Below are positions 21,758-33,420 of a stretch of DNA of 64,000 bases, piece by piece (position 1 is the stretch's first letter; each line of letters opens with the position of its first letter). The notes beneath the pieces are model-generated. The model did no database searches. It saw only the letters and a program-made list of their open reading frames with translations, and was not told where the DNA came from. Source of the DNA: Panax quinquefolius (lineage: Eukaryota; Streptophyta; Magnoliopsida; Apiales; Araliaceae); NCBI GenBank assembly GCA_020205615.1, contig CM035170.1, positions 25,826,027-25,890,026 on the forward strand, in the 5' to 3' direction. The translations under genes and the position numbers were made by a program.

Positions 21758-23935
21758 TTACCTTTTACCGAGCATTGCTACTGCAGATGCTGGTGTTGAC
21801 TCCAATGGTTTGGCATTTAATCGCTGATGCTTGTTGGATGAAGATAAGTTGAGATGTTTTCCACATCTCTGATGGGGATGACGTTCTAAAATCACCAGAC
21901 CCTTCCGATGTATTCGCTGGTAGTTGCAACGGTGACTATCCTGCTGATCGCTAAACTTTTCCAGTTCCCACTCGAACGGTGGTATACAAAGCTTTCATTG
22001 CTGAACTGTGTTGATGTCGCGCTAAATTCCAATGGTTTAAGAATACCGGATCTTCTAATACCCTCATTGAAGTAATATTCCACGGATTACGTCACTAGAC
22101 TTCGCCTGATGTTATGCTAGATTGATGATAACCACCAAATGTCTCACCCTTCTTGAGGTGATTTGGAGTTTCCTTTCACTATTGGGTGCTTGTGCCCCAT
22201 TTCTTTGAGCGCTTGATTCGAAATCCGGTTGAACTGATGACTTGAATGTCGCTGAAATCCCTAGAGGGTGTAATTCATTCTTTCGCTGCCCAGATTTGAA
22301 TGTCGGTGTAGAGGCCTCAACTTGTGAGGACTTAACGCATGTTGATGGTGTAGATTTCATTGTTAGGCATTTCATTGTTGACCTTCTACTTCTGAGTTGA
22401 GAACTTTTTTGAGAAGCTTCCCCTTCTTTCGTAGGGGCACGCCTATGTCGCTATGATTTCTTTAAGGAGTTCACCCCTTTATTTTTGATGAGAAGCTTGA
22501 TCTTGCCTTAAACTCCTTCCATTTCTTGGAATTGGAAAAATGCCCCAGTCCTTTCGCATGTTGATGCTGAGGGTTCATATGAGAAACTCTCTTTGTTGAT
22601 GAAATCGTGAGTGAATAATATCTGAATCGCCATTGAGATGATGATGGACCATGCTGATGGTGCTAACTGGTGCATTTTTCATTTTAGGATGATTGATAAA
22701 TGCCTTAGTGTTAAGTTGTTGTTGCTTCCGAGATTACCCCCAATTTTGTTGTAAGGGATCCAATATCCGGTTGTCGCCAATTTTGGAATTGCCCCAGCCT
22801 CACTTGTTGTCTGGGATAGTTTCTTTGATAGATGAGCTGATAAGATGTCGAGATCGTAAGAGGCTTTTACATCTGTACCATCTAGTGAACAAGTAGTGGA
22901 TGTGGGCTTTGATGTTGACAGCTCTTTCTGGTAAAGATGTCGCTTTGTTAGATAGATGATGTTCTAACTCATAGGGATATCGTTGTTGCTGAGCGGGATG
23001 ACGTTATATCCACCTGAGATATCGCATGTAGTTGGCAGTGGATCTGTTGGCTCGTGTAGAAACCCTTGGGTAGGAGATCACAGTGTTACCTCCTTCTTTT
23101 GAGAGGGAATCCATGTTGGACTTGATAGCCCGCATATACATGGATTTGTAGATGGGCTTGTATTTTCCTGCATAGACTAGCTTAGCCATTTTGTCATGTA
23201 CAGTACACATTGTATATATCAAAACATCATTATATATGGCAGGGAAATATATGTTGATTCACTTCCCTTTTAGTTGTGCCTTGCTACTTGCTTGATATTC
23301 GCTTATTTCTCCAGGACTTTGTGATCTGGATGTATTCTGAACTCCTCCTTAATGGATGGACAGTGAGATGTCTCAGGATTTTCAGAATGGATCATCGATC
23401 TGTGTGTATTCCCTACCATCTTTGGTGTCTTGGGACTTGTTTCTGTATGTGGTTATGGATAGGAGTGTGTCTATTTTTGTTTTTTCCGTGGTGAGACCGG
23501 ACCACTATATGACATGGCTGCCTACGTACTCCCGTGTATTGGGGAGATTAGGTCGACGTAGTTCACCCTTCAAGGCGAGTTGAAAAACGTGATCCCATGA
23601 GCAGGTCAGACTGCGAGAAGAGAAAATTTGATCCTAGGTTGAGGATAAACTGAAAGTGTGAAAAGTTTGATCCTATGTATGGGCAGCCAAACTGCAAACG
23701 TAAGAGGTTTAATTCGCGGTGAGATGACCTAAGTGGTATGATCGTAGTGAAGACAGGTTGATGGCTTGAAAGGATGTTTCCCTGAGGGGAAAAGTGTGGA
23801 AGAGTTGTATGTGGTAAAGGGTTAAAAAGAATGACTGGTAATTTGATGATCCAAAACCATGATGTTCACTTGATGGTAACCTCATACATAGTACCGTTTC
23901 ACGGTGTTCGATTTGATAAGCTGTGGAAATTCATC
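21758..23935 (-). mobile_element. 3' untranslated/degenerate region of element O
   Basis: I recognise no protein in either strand. It has GC-poor, low-complexity GATGTTGATG-type sequence with only short ORFs (for example plus 22693-22896, minus 22375-22112) that resemble nothing. Ogre-type elements characteristically carry a long region between integrase and PPT, and this fits that place. An inverted repeat at 23519-23567 is reported separately. Confidence 0.5.
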
Positions 23936-24140
23936 GTTGTCCATTTCCTATAATCTTAAAATGCCTCCTGTCAATACTTCCTTGACAACAAACGGGCCTT
24001 CCCAGTTCTGGTAGAATTTTCCTTTAGACTGAGCTTGGTTATCAATGATCTTTTTCAAAACCAAGTCGTGTTGTTTAAACTTCCGTAGTCGGACTTTTCT
24101 GTTGTAGGATCTTCTTTACAAGTAGAGGGCCGCTCATGTC
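23936..24140 (-). pseudogene. Element O integrase C-terminal tail (GPF/Y module)
   Basis: Minus strand near 24015-23957 reads FYQNWEGPFVVKEVLTGGI. This matches the end of Ogre/TatIV integrases, where a GPF/Y module is followed by a short tail. Upstream is a basic stretch (LRKFKQHDLVLKKIIDN) typical of the segment before it. The catalytic core is not present. Between here and 24353 lies a further degraded piece (24262-24462) I cannot assign. Confidence 0.75.
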
Positions 24141-24352
24141 TGGGCCACATACTACACCATGGATCTCATCCATGAGTCTATGGGCTTGGTCTTGGTCCAG
24201 ACATCTGAGGAGACCTAGTCTGCATCTTTCTTGTAGAGTGCATCTCCGCTCAGGTAGAATTTTATAGCAAGTTGATGGATCTGCCTTTTCTCAGTCGGGC
24301 TCGCCTCAGCGGGTGTAGATTTATCTTGTGAGTGTTCATAGACATGTTGATA

Positions 24353-24592
24353 TCAAGGATGCTGGATGGGAGGTAGCTCATTCGATACTTCTCCATTGTA
24401 ATTCCCATAGGCTGGAGCCTTTTGTTGGGCAAATGTGAGGGTTGGCATGTCTTCCTTTCCATGTATATTGACCAAGGAGGCCCAGGTTGCTAGAGCATCC
24501 ACAAAATCATTCCTATTCTGAGGAATGTGGAGGAAGGATTTTTCATCAAACTCCGAAGCCATCTGTAGAACCTGCCGATGGTAAGGCAGCAA
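24353..24592 (-). pseudogene. Element O RNase H C-terminal remnant
   Basis: The open piece contains LPYHRQVLQMASEFDEKSFLHIPQNRNDFVDALATWASLVNI (key parts: PQNRNDF and VDALATWASL). This matches the end of Ogre/Tat RNase H, where the Asp of N-x-x-x-D-A-L-A belongs to the active site. It follows a poly-purine patch (24610-24650, GAAAAAAAAG-like on minus). The rest of RNase H is deleted between this piece and the RT. Confidence 0.75.
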
Positions 24593-24649
24593 CTGTAGAA
24601 CCTGTTGAAGAGATTTTTTTTCTTTTTTTTCTTTTTTTTATCTATTAGA

Positions 24650-25494
24650 TCATGGAAAAGAGCCACATGGCTCACTGATAGGTAGCTCCGGCATTGATGA
24701 GGCCGAATGACAATCGTCTGTAGCAAAAGGCTCCCCAAGGCATGATGAATGAAGTTTTCTCATGATCATCTTCAGCGACCATGATTTGATGGTACCCCGC
24801 GGAGCCATCAACAAAGGAGTACATGTCGTATCGAGCTGTATTATCAATGAGTATGTGGATGAACGGCACGTGAAAGCTATCTTTGAGGCAATCTTTATTT
24901 AGATCACTATAATCCATGCAAACTCGCACCTCTCCTCCGGGTTTCGACATGGGAACTATGTTGGATAGCCATTCTAGGTATGTTGACACCATGATGCTGC
25001 CGACTTGAAATTGTTTCACAATTTCTTCTTTAACTTTTAACTTCCACTCAAGTTTTAATCTCCTGTGCTTCTGCCTGAGTGGCTTGAATCCCCCTTTGAT
25101 GGGAAGGCAATGAATGACAATGTCCATGTATAAACTGACCATGTCTTTGTGAGACCATGCAAACACATCCTAGAACAGGGTCAATAGAGTAACCATGTCA
25201 TTCCTTTGGTTTGGAGTGAGGTATGTACCAATTTGGATTTGATTGGGGTTTTTTAATTTTCCGAGGTTTAAAAGAGGTGGTTTGATCAAGATTTCGCTTG
25301 GGTTTGTCTTCGACCCATTCGTTGATCTCTTGAGCTATCTCATAGTCCTCTTTTATTTCCATCAAGTCTGAGTCCAACTTTACATCAAAGTTACAGTCCT
25401 TGTGGAGAATAAGCACCTCATCAGCAAGTCTAGGCACATCTAATTTTAGAGTCCTGAACCAACATGCTTTCACCTGATATATGAAATTGTTCAA
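24650..25494 (-). pseudogene. Element O reverse transcriptase, truncated before its catalytic YxDD
   Basis: Minus-strand 25166-24672 begins FAWSHKDM and contains VKEEIVKQF, NIVPMSKPGGEVRVCMDYSDLN, HVPFIHILIDNTA, SFVDGSAGYHQI, EKTSFIMPWGAFCY and FGLINAGATYQ. These are the hallmarks of Ogre/TatIV RT (DNTA, FITPWGTFCY, NAGATYQ). A frameshift then gives VALFHDLID, after which the sequence runs into an A/G tract, so the YVDD box is missing. The upstream piece 25494-25198 is the acidic region before RT in pol. The first motif-A Asp is present (SFVDGSAGY), but the protein is dead. Confidence 0.85.
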
Positions 25495-25598
25495 TCACAC
25501 AAAGTGTTAGCATGTAATGACAAAAGTAACTGCTAATACTACACAGAAAAAGTAAGCAGTTATTGTTATCTACGGGGCAGAGTGAGTTTCTACCCATT

Positions 25599-26196
25599 TT
25601 AACCTTGTCGACCAATGCAAGGAGTGCTGCTCCAATTGTCGAGGGCAAAGTCCTGGTGGACTGCAACGATGGAGGGGTTGTCATCATCCTCCCTATCCCG
25701 AATGATGGCCATTATGTATGAACAATCATCGTCTGGGGTGTATCTATTTGTATGTTCATCATGGATAATGACGCGTACGCCTGACATCATTCTGACGATG
25801 TCTTGTTTAATTCTTCGTTCCTCTTCTTCCACTCTGTGGTGCGGAACAAAGACTTCTTTCTCCACTTACAGTATCGGCAGGAAATAACATAGCCATTCTG
25901 TTGGTGGCACCTTTCTGAGGAGGTTGTGCGGACTCAGGAGTTATAGGTGGAGACAATCGCTATGTGGCTGAAGGCATCTGTCTGTGCTTATGAGGATTCG
26001 TACGACTGGAACTAGCAGTATCTGGACCTTGGGTTCCTCCTTGTGTGGAGGATTCAGCATGTATTGGTATTCTTGTACCCTGAGTAGATTGGTGTAGTCT
26101 TTTAAGTAGAACAACCAAATCTGTGATTTATTTATGTAATTCATCGAATTCCTCGCAAGAAACTGGATTAAGATCAATCTGGTCAGATGAAGACAT
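25599..26196 (-). pseudogene. Element O gag-like N-terminal ORF fused to pol remnant
   Basis: An ORF begins at ATG 26196 (MSSSDQIDLNPVSCEEFDEL), has two stops, and continues through a Ser/Thr/Gln-rich linker. It then enters a charged section (minus 25865-25599: KEVFVPHHRVEEEERRIKQD, YTPDDDCSYIMAIIRDREDDD) ending DNWSSTPCIGRQG. The start lies about 780 bp after the PBS, where gag should begin. A normal Ogre gag-protease is over 1000 codons, so most of it is deleted here. I cannot name domains inside it. Confidence 0.5.
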
Positions 26197-26747
26197 AATT
26201 AACTGTAGGTCTGTTGCCTTTTTGGACTTTGACCGTGTAGTAGGTCCGATTGGTTCCCTGCGAAAGACTTGCATAGTTTAGTCTTTAGGGAATGTGTATA
26301 ATAACATGCTATGCGATGTGTCCATTTTAGGAATTTTATCCTATAAAACGGATGTCAGCTGTTTGTAAAATGTTAATATGTATGTGTATACATTTCTTCA
26401 TATTTCTCATTACATGGAGATAGATATGGAATGTAAGTACAAGTAATTTGAAATGAGAGCATGAAGAGACTTTCCTTCGTTTTGGGTTTATCAGAGGCAG
26501 ACCTATCTTAGGTTACTCTCGCGGCTTTTTGGCATGAAGGTTCCCAAATCATCGCAATCTACTAGATGGGAAGTTAATCCAGTCATTCAACTGGAGCAAA
26601 TTTGGGTGGTGCCTTTCCTGAGCCTCAGAGAATTAGACTTCTCATGAGTCCAGTAATAAAATACCGACGAGATAGCCTCCTGGTGGAGGGACCACACAAC
26701 ATACATTCACATACATCGCGTCTCACCGTATGAAAAAATGATGACAT

Positions 26748-26858
26748 GTGCGAAACACTAATATCACAAGCAGATATGGTGCGAAGCACTAATATCACAA
26801 GCAGATATGGTGTGAAGCACTAATATCTCAAGTAGTTATGGTGCGAATCACTAAGTGC
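26748..26858. repeat. 31-bp tandem repeat in the leader of O
   Basis: Three full units of GTGCGAAGCACTAATATCAC-AAGCAGATATG (31 bp) at 26748, 26779 and 26810, plus a partial fourth. They lie between PBS and gag start of element O. Confidence 0.9.
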
Positions 26859-26970
26859 AATAAAGAAATGCATTCGTACACATTCATCAAAATGTAAATG
26901 CAACATCCACACACAAGCAGATAATAGTTTTGAAAAGATTGTAATAGCGGCTTAAGTCCTCTTCTTTGGA

Positions 26971-26988
26971 GTCCCAGCAGAGTCGCCA
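26971..26988 (-). other. Primer binding site of element O (tRNA-Arg type)
   Basis: Minus strand TGGCGACTCTGCTGGGAC lies three bases from the GTCGACA end of the right LTR arm. Ogre/TatIV elements are known for TGGCGACTC...-type primer sites complementary to tRNA-Arg. A second shorter TGGCGACTCTTAA copy lies inside both LTR arms (21223, 27135). Confidence 0.75.
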
Positions 26989-26991
26989 CAT

Positions 26992-27795
26992 TGTCGACGT
27001 CGGGATTTTTGGATGTCCCTTTCAGTTACTTGTTTTTGGTGTTCTCATTTTAGGTGAGATTTGTTTGAAAAAACAAGTGAAAAGGTCCGACATGTATAAT
27101 GTCGACGATGGGGACTGATTAAGAGTCGCCAGTTGGTTTTTAAATGGTTGTACCAACACAACCAGAAAAGGTTTTGATTGACCCGGTGATGTGACACTAC
27201 TATACGGGTTGGTGAAAGCGAGATTCGTTTAGGGTCAGGGGACTTGGTTATATGGGGGAAGGTGTTAGGCACCCCCCGACATCCATGTTACCACGGTGAC
27301 CGCCTCTTCTCAAGAAACTGTTATCTAAATGTGTGTGTGTGTGTGGGTTAATGTGCAGTTATTTGGAAGTAATGCGAGGCCTCTTTCGAACCTATATACA
27401 TAGGGTTTGAATTTATGTGAAAATTCAGTTTTTAGCAAGATATAGCAATGATGTTTTATAAAGAGGTTTTTCAAACCCTGATGCTCAATAGTAATTGAGA
27501 CCTTTTACACTCCCATTTTATTAAGTGTGCAGCTTGGTTGATTTTATTTTACGAATGTGAGGCATCCATATGAAAATAATGTACAAAATAATGCCGACTT
27601 CCTCGTGGGTATGGAAACCATCTGAGGAATTTCAGACACCGCAGAATAATTTACAAGCTGCTTATAGCTGAAGATGTCCATCATGGGAACTGAATCTAGA
27701 TTCAATGGGATGAATCTGTGATCACATGATTCCTAGGCTCACAAAATACTGCAGTTTATATGAAAGCGATAAAGCAAGTATATATATAAAAGTCG

Positions 27796-27863
<68 letters not shown>

Positions 27864-28244
27864 CAGGATCACCAACCACGAAGCACCTCCATATGGGATC
27901 AAAAGGTAAATAAAGCTGTAAAAGCTATCAACCGCCACAGAGGAAACTCCAAAGGGATGAAACGTAAAAGAAAAGTCAGAATAATGGCCAATCGCCATGA
28001 AGGAAACTCCAGGCGGGACAAAATATAAATAAAGCTGTACAAAGCGATCAACTGTCACGAAGTAAACTCCAGGTAGGACGAAACGTAAAGAAACCTTTAA
28101 AAGCGATCAACCACCACGAAGTAAACTCCAGGTGGGACGAAATATATATATATATAAAAGTGATAAACGCACCGGATGTAAAATCCAGGCTCATCAAATA
28201 GAGTTCGACCATAGTTCATATATATAAGTATATATATATATATG
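26992..28244 (-). mobile_element. Right LTR arm of element O, R/U5 part
   Basis: Reverse complement of 20100-21368: it ends GACGTCGACA next to the PBS. It includes the mirrored CACACA tract (27330), the 64-bp repeats (27868-28140), an (AT)n run (27799-27859) and part of one TCGAAC unit. At about 28244 it is interrupted inside a TA run by provirus V and resumes at 36806. Confidence 0.85.
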
Positions 28245-28860
28245 GTGGGGATAATACCTTCTTGAATACAGTTCAAGTCTGCACCAGTATCAACCAAAGC
28301 AGGGAGCTATATCGAGAAAGTTTTATCAATAACTAAATTAATAGAGATATACCATTTTTGAATAGTAATATCTTTAATTCTTTTAAGGGAGAGACCTTGA
28401 ATAAAGAGATTAGAATCTTTAGCACCTGATGATTCTGGTTCATCGTGACTTTCATCACAAGAAGAGGAATCATGAACTTGAAGATCTGATTTTTTATCAT
28501 CAATCTCTTTTCTTAGATTGGAAATATCTAATTTTAAATTAGTAATCTCTTTCTTAAGTTTATTAACTTCTTGATTTAACTCAGGGAGGGTAATTTCTTT
28601 TACCGGAGACTTAAATCTTTCAAGGGTTTTATTTAAACTGAAAATGGGTTTTTCTTTGGATCTAAGAACCTTATCAGTGACTTTCTTATCTTTAGTTAAC
28701 AAATCTTTTAATTGTTTCAAATACTGAGTTTTTAATTCAGGGTATGTGATTTTACTGATTAAATCTACTAATAAAGAACTTTCTTCTTCTTTTTTTGTAA
28801 TTACATTAACTCTTTTACAACAGTTTTTATTGCAATTTTCTGTACATATGGTGACTTCAT
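28245..28860 (-). repeat. Inverted partial duplicate of provirus region 32362-32975
   Basis: Minus strand 28720-28307 repeats, with few differences, the Lys-rich coiled-coil segment and protease start found at 32362-32975 on the plus strand (KQLKDLLTKDKK, PESSGAKDS). The two copies share the in-frame TAG just before the protease (28310 region and 32910). Inverted rearranged segments are common in integrated caulimovirids. Confidence 0.85.
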
Positions 28861-28861
28861 T

Positions 28862-29034
28862 TTATCCACACTAGAAGAGATACTGAAGTCCTTAGTAATC
28901 CTTCAGTTAGAGATATCAAACTTAAAGGTATCCTTAATCAAGGACAAGTTAGTCATCCTTGCTATACTCAGAATGATACCGTAGAAGATGAAGGTTCTTC
29001 TTCTCCAGCATTCTCAAAATATCCCACACAGTCT
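28862..29034 (+). repeat. Direct duplicate of provirus region 30226-30402
   Basis: The sequence from TTATCCACACTAGAAGAG through ATCCCACACAGTCTG recurs at 30226-30402 with a few substitutions and one lost A. It joins the inverted duplicate on its left to the PBS-containing unit on its right. Confidence 0.85.
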
Positions 29035-29055
29035 GGTATGAACAACGCCCTCTAA

Positions 29056-29068
29056 TGGTATCAAAGCC
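29056..29068 (+). other. Provirus primer binding site (left copy)
   Basis: TGGTATCAAAGCC inside the repeated GCCCTCTAATGGTATCAAAG context, also found at 36783-36795. It is complementary to initiator tRNA-Met, which primes caulimovirid minus-strand DNA. Confidence 0.75.
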
Positions 29069-29323
29069 AAGTTGTTTGTTGTTTGTAACTGTATAGTCAG
29101 ATCTCTTTAATCAACATTCTCTTTACTTTTTCAAAATTATCTTCTTCATCAAAGTTCTGAAGTCACCTTATTTACCTGTAGTCCACCTAGTTCGTGTCTA
29201 ACCTTTGTAAGTCTTCAGGGTGTGAGTAGTGTCAGGTTATAGAACATAGGTATGAGTCTACTTTGGGTAAACGGGGTATGTATGAATGAACCTTGAGTAA
29301 GTTTTTATTTTGAAACAGTAAAG

Positions 29324-30225
29324 ATGAGTAGATTATTCAGATCCAGCTCTGCAGTTAGTAACAAGTCAGCTTTGCCTCTTGTCCTTGACATAGTCAACCA
29401 AGAAGAACATAGTTATGAAAACATTAATCAAGTTTTACACAATTGGAACATACCTAGAGTATCTCCAAAAGATATTTATCACTCAACCTTTTCAGATAAA
29501 TTCAAAACTGACTATAATGTCAAAACAGTTGAAAGAGTTTATGCAATTAATAAGGAATACGAAAATTGTAGTCTTTTATCACCTGAAGTTATTAAAAAAC
29601 ATAAAAAAAGGGTTACAATTTTATTCATATAGGTCTTGTTCAAGTTGCAGTTAAACCACTCAACAGAAAAGGAATTAATTCATCTATCTACCTCTGCCTT
29701 AGAGATGCTAGATTTTTAAATTATTATCCAAGTATTATTGGTGCCATGGAAGCAAGTTTGCATAATGGACCTATCCATTTCAATTGCTTTCTTGATTTCA
29801 CCTTGAGTCTTAGTGATCAAAACTTATTTAAAGCTTTATCATTAAACATTAAAACAGATGGAGAGATTACTCAAATGATTGAAGGATCTCAACCCATTTC
29901 TTTGATTTCTGAGATTTATTATAAGATAATGAAATCAAACTAAAAGCGTTCATGCTCTTAATAAAAGTCCAAAAGATCAAACAGTTTTAATTCAAAGTTT
30001 AACTAGTGATGCTAATATCCAGATCCCAAGAACAATTCTTTGGAAGGATATTACCTTACCTAATTAATGGACTTTACCGAATGAATTACCACAACGATCC
30101 ATAGTTAACAATTTGTTAAATATTGAAAACATCCAACAGTTTTACGATGGGCTATTAAAATTAGTTTTGAACGTCATTTTAGAACACCGGTTATCATAGA
30201 AGACATTTCGGTTCTTGACACCTTG
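29324..30225 (+). pseudogene. Provirus movement-protein region
   Basis: Starts at ATG 29324 (MSRLFRSSS). It resembles 30K-superfamily movement proteins of caulimovirids, which let virus pass through plasmodesmata. Visible landmarks, spread over three frames, are an amphipathic stretch around 29500-29600, a HIGLVQV segment near 29628, an LRDARF segment near 29695 and a GPIHFN segment near 29766. Frame changes occur near 29620 and 29720, and a stop lies at 29941. In this group the movement domain is the N-terminus of a long polyprotein. Confidence 0.7.
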
Positions 30226-31235
30226 ATTATCCACACTAGAAGAGATATTGAAGTCCTTAGTAATCCTTCGGTTAGAGATATCAAACTTAAAGGTATCCTT
30301 AATCAAGGACAAGTTAGTCATCCTTGCTATACTCAGAAAATGATACCGTAGAAGATGAAGGTTCTTCTTCTCCGGCATCCTCAGTATATCCCACACAGTC
30401 TGATATTAATGCCTCAATTCATAATCAATTAAGAGTCATTAAAAAGAATTTCGTTTTAGATTGGGATAACTTAGTAAAAGATTTTAATTCAAAATTTAAT
30501 AAAGAAAAAGACATCTATTCAGATCTAATCACCCAATTGAAAAGGAAAGAGATAAGATAGTAAATAGATGGAAAAGATTTATTAAAAATGAAGAAATTAA
30601 TATTACTTTTTATGACTGGTATGAACAATATCAAAGTAAATGTAATGTTATTAGTAAGACTCAATGGATTAAAGAAAGCAGATCTAAAGTATCGTCTAGT
30701 CATCCTCCTTTAGAGAGCAGATTCTAATTCGATTAAAAACACTTGATTATTGCTAGTCCTTCAAGATTTCGATGGAACTAATGATGATAAAATTATAATT
30801 GAACAATTAAACTTTAGTAATCAATATCTAACAATGTGAGGAAAGCTTGACTAGATAGGATTGAAGAAAAATTTGAAGAAAGTATTATTAAAAACCGATT
30901 CAAAGATTGAACGACCTCTAATTAACTTACAGAGAACATATATAAATTTAGGTTTACCTAATAAAGAAATTGAATTGGTCCAATCTATTAAAAAATTATT
31001 TAAAAACTTAAAAGCAGAACCGGTCAAGTGGAACTATTAACATTATCGATCAAGTGGAATCGATGATGATAACGAAAGTTCTTCGATCACTCTAATCACT
31101 CATCTATTTCAAACCTTAATGAAGCGACTAAATAAATTAAGCGTCAATAACACAAGTATTACGAAATTGGTACTCTAGACCCAACTCCTCCGGATCTACA
31201 GATTCGAGAGAGAAATCTAGATAAGCAGGTTTTAC
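30226..31235 (+). pseudogene. Provirus linker between movement and coat domains
   Basis: Open pieces in different frames (30324-30560 and others) encode Lys/Ser/Asn-rich sequence with no motif I recognise. By position it is the spacer of the polyprotein. At least four frame breaks occur. Confidence 0.5.
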
Positions 31236-32215
31236 GTGTCCTTTAATAAAATTTATGAATGGAATATAGATGGATTTAGTGAACAAGAAATTCTTAATAA
31301 ACTTAATCATATGTCTATGGTAGCCAACAACTATATCACCAAATTCAACACTTTATCTCAACCATATATAGTTGAATTATTAGCTAGTGGATTTACTGGT
31401 ATTCTCAGGTCTTGGTGGGAAAAACATCTCACAGAAGACATTAGAATATCCATAGTTCATGCTATCCAAAGAGATAATGAAGGCAATCCCATCTTTGATG
31501 AAGATCTTTGGTATTGGTCTTCCTGATGGAGTTAATACTTTAATATTTACTATAATTAAACATTTTGTTGGAACCCTAGTAATATTACGAGAAAGAATTC
31601 ATGATCAATTAAGTAATCTTACGTGTCCCACTCTAAGTGATTTTAGATGGTACAAAGATGTATTTACTTCTAGAGTTATGATGAGAAATAGCGATGTAAT
31701 AAACCATTTTGGAAAGAGAAATTTGTTAATGGTTTACCATCTTTATTTGCTCACAAAGTTAAAGAAGAATTAAGTAAAAATTTAGGATATATTGATTATG
31801 ATAATTTAACTTTATGGTGATATTATTAGTTATATTCAAAAATTGGATTAAAATGTGTATTGATTTTAAATTAGCTAAACAAGCTAGTAAAGATAAAAAT
31901 AAAGCCAAATACGAGTTAGGAACATTTTGTGAATAGTATTGTTTACCGCTGGTTGCTCCCTCTATACGAAAGCACATGCATAAGAATAAACATATCGACT
32001 CACATAAAAGTCATAAACATCGTAAGAAAAGATATAATCAAGATAAAAGTAATAATAAAAGTCATAATCAAGATACTTATTACAATAAACCTAAGTCATC
32101 TAAGAAAAAGTCATATAAAAATCAAAGAAATATGATAAAAGTAAAATTATGCATCACAATTGTGGGAGAAAGGACATTATAAAAGTGAATGTAGAGTTAA
32201 ACAAAAATTAGCTCA
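31236..32215 (+). pseudogene. Provirus coat-protein region with CCHC zinc finger
   Basis: Piece 31236-31526 contains YEWNIDGFSEQEILNKL and a GFTGILRSWWEKHL segment, characteristic of caulimovirid capsid domains. After frameshifts there is a basic Lys/His/Asn-rich tail (31976-32135). Then comes a CCHC-type finger around 32150-32195, split by a frameshift (WEKGHYKSEC in one frame, HNCG in another). In caulimovirids this finger binds the pregenomic RNA. Non-functional. Confidence 0.75.
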
Positions 32216-32919
32216 ATTGAATATTTCAACTGAAGATACAGAACAATTATTAGAATTAATGAGAATTGATAATAACAGTAGCAGCAGTAATGAAGAAGCT
32301 TCTGATATCCCAGAATCTTCTAGTAATAATGCATCTAACGATGAATCTGATAGTGAAAATGAAGTCACCATATGTACAAAAAATTGCAATAAAAACTATT
32401 GTAAAAGAGTTAATGTAATTACAAAAGAAGAAGAAGAAAGTTCTTTATTAGTAGATTTAATCAGTAAAATCACAGACCCTGAATTAAAAACTCAGTATTT
32501 GAAACAATTAAAAGATTTGTTAACTAAAGATAAGAAAGTCACTGATAAGGTTCTTAGAGCGAAAAAGAAAACCCATTTTTAGTTTAAATAAAACCCTTGA
32601 AAGATTTAAGTCTCTAAAAAAGAAATTACCCTCCACGAGTTAAATCAAGAAGTTAATAAACTTAAGAAAGAGATTTATAATTTAAAATTAGATATTTCCA
32701 ATCTAAGAAAAGAGATTAACGATAAAAAATCAGATCTTCAAGTTCATGATTCCTCTTCTAGTGATGAAAGTCATGATGAACCAGAATCATCAGGTGCTAA
32801 AGATTCTGATCTCTTTATTCAAGGTCTCTCCCTTAAAAGAATTAAAGATATTACTATTCAAAAATGGTATATCTCTATTAATTTAGTTATTGATAAAACT
32901 TTCTCGATATAGCTCCTTG
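32216..32919 (+). pseudogene. Provirus acidic/coiled-coil linker before the protease
   Basis: A Glu/Ser/Asp-rich stretch (32260-32370) is followed by a Lys/Glu heptad-like segment (32640-32760: VNKLKKEI, ISNLRKEI) likely to form a coiled coil. One frameshift lies near 32580. The part 32362-32975 is the source of the inverted duplicate at 28245-28860. TAG at 32910-32912 lies just before the protease. Confidence 0.65.
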
Positions 32920-33420
32920 CTTTGGTTGATACTGGTGCAGACTTAAACTGTATTCAAGAAGGTATTATCCCCACTAGATATTATTAGAAAACTAGTGAAA
33001 AACTAAATTCAGCTAACGGTAGTCAAATGAAAATAAAATATAAATTACCTAATGTACATATTTGTCAAGATAATATGTGTTTTAAGACCTCATTTGTCTT
33101 AGTTCGCAATCTTACTGACAAAATCATTTTAGGTTTACCATTTATATATTTATTATATCCATTTACCACTAGTAATAAAGGTGTAAGTTGTGAACATTTA
33201 GGAAAGAAAATTACCTTTAAATTTCTTATTAAACCAAAAGAAAGAGATTTAAAATCTATTCAAGAAGAATCAATTTCTAAATCTTTGAATACATTAAGCG
33301 TAAAGTTACCCACCTAAGTTTTCTTAAAGAAGAAGTTAGGTATCAACAAGTTGAAGAACAACTTAAGAGTAACAGAGTTCAAGAAAAAATAAAAGAGTTA
33401 AAAGATTATTTAATAAAAAC
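32920..33420 (+). pseudogene. Provirus aspartic protease
   Basis: The active-site motif ALVDTGADLN is at 32922-32951, with the following flap and ILGLPF segment near 33129-33146. It would process the polyprotein. TAG at 32985-32987 and TAA at 33315-33317 interrupt it. The catalytic D-T-G is kept. Confidence 0.8.
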
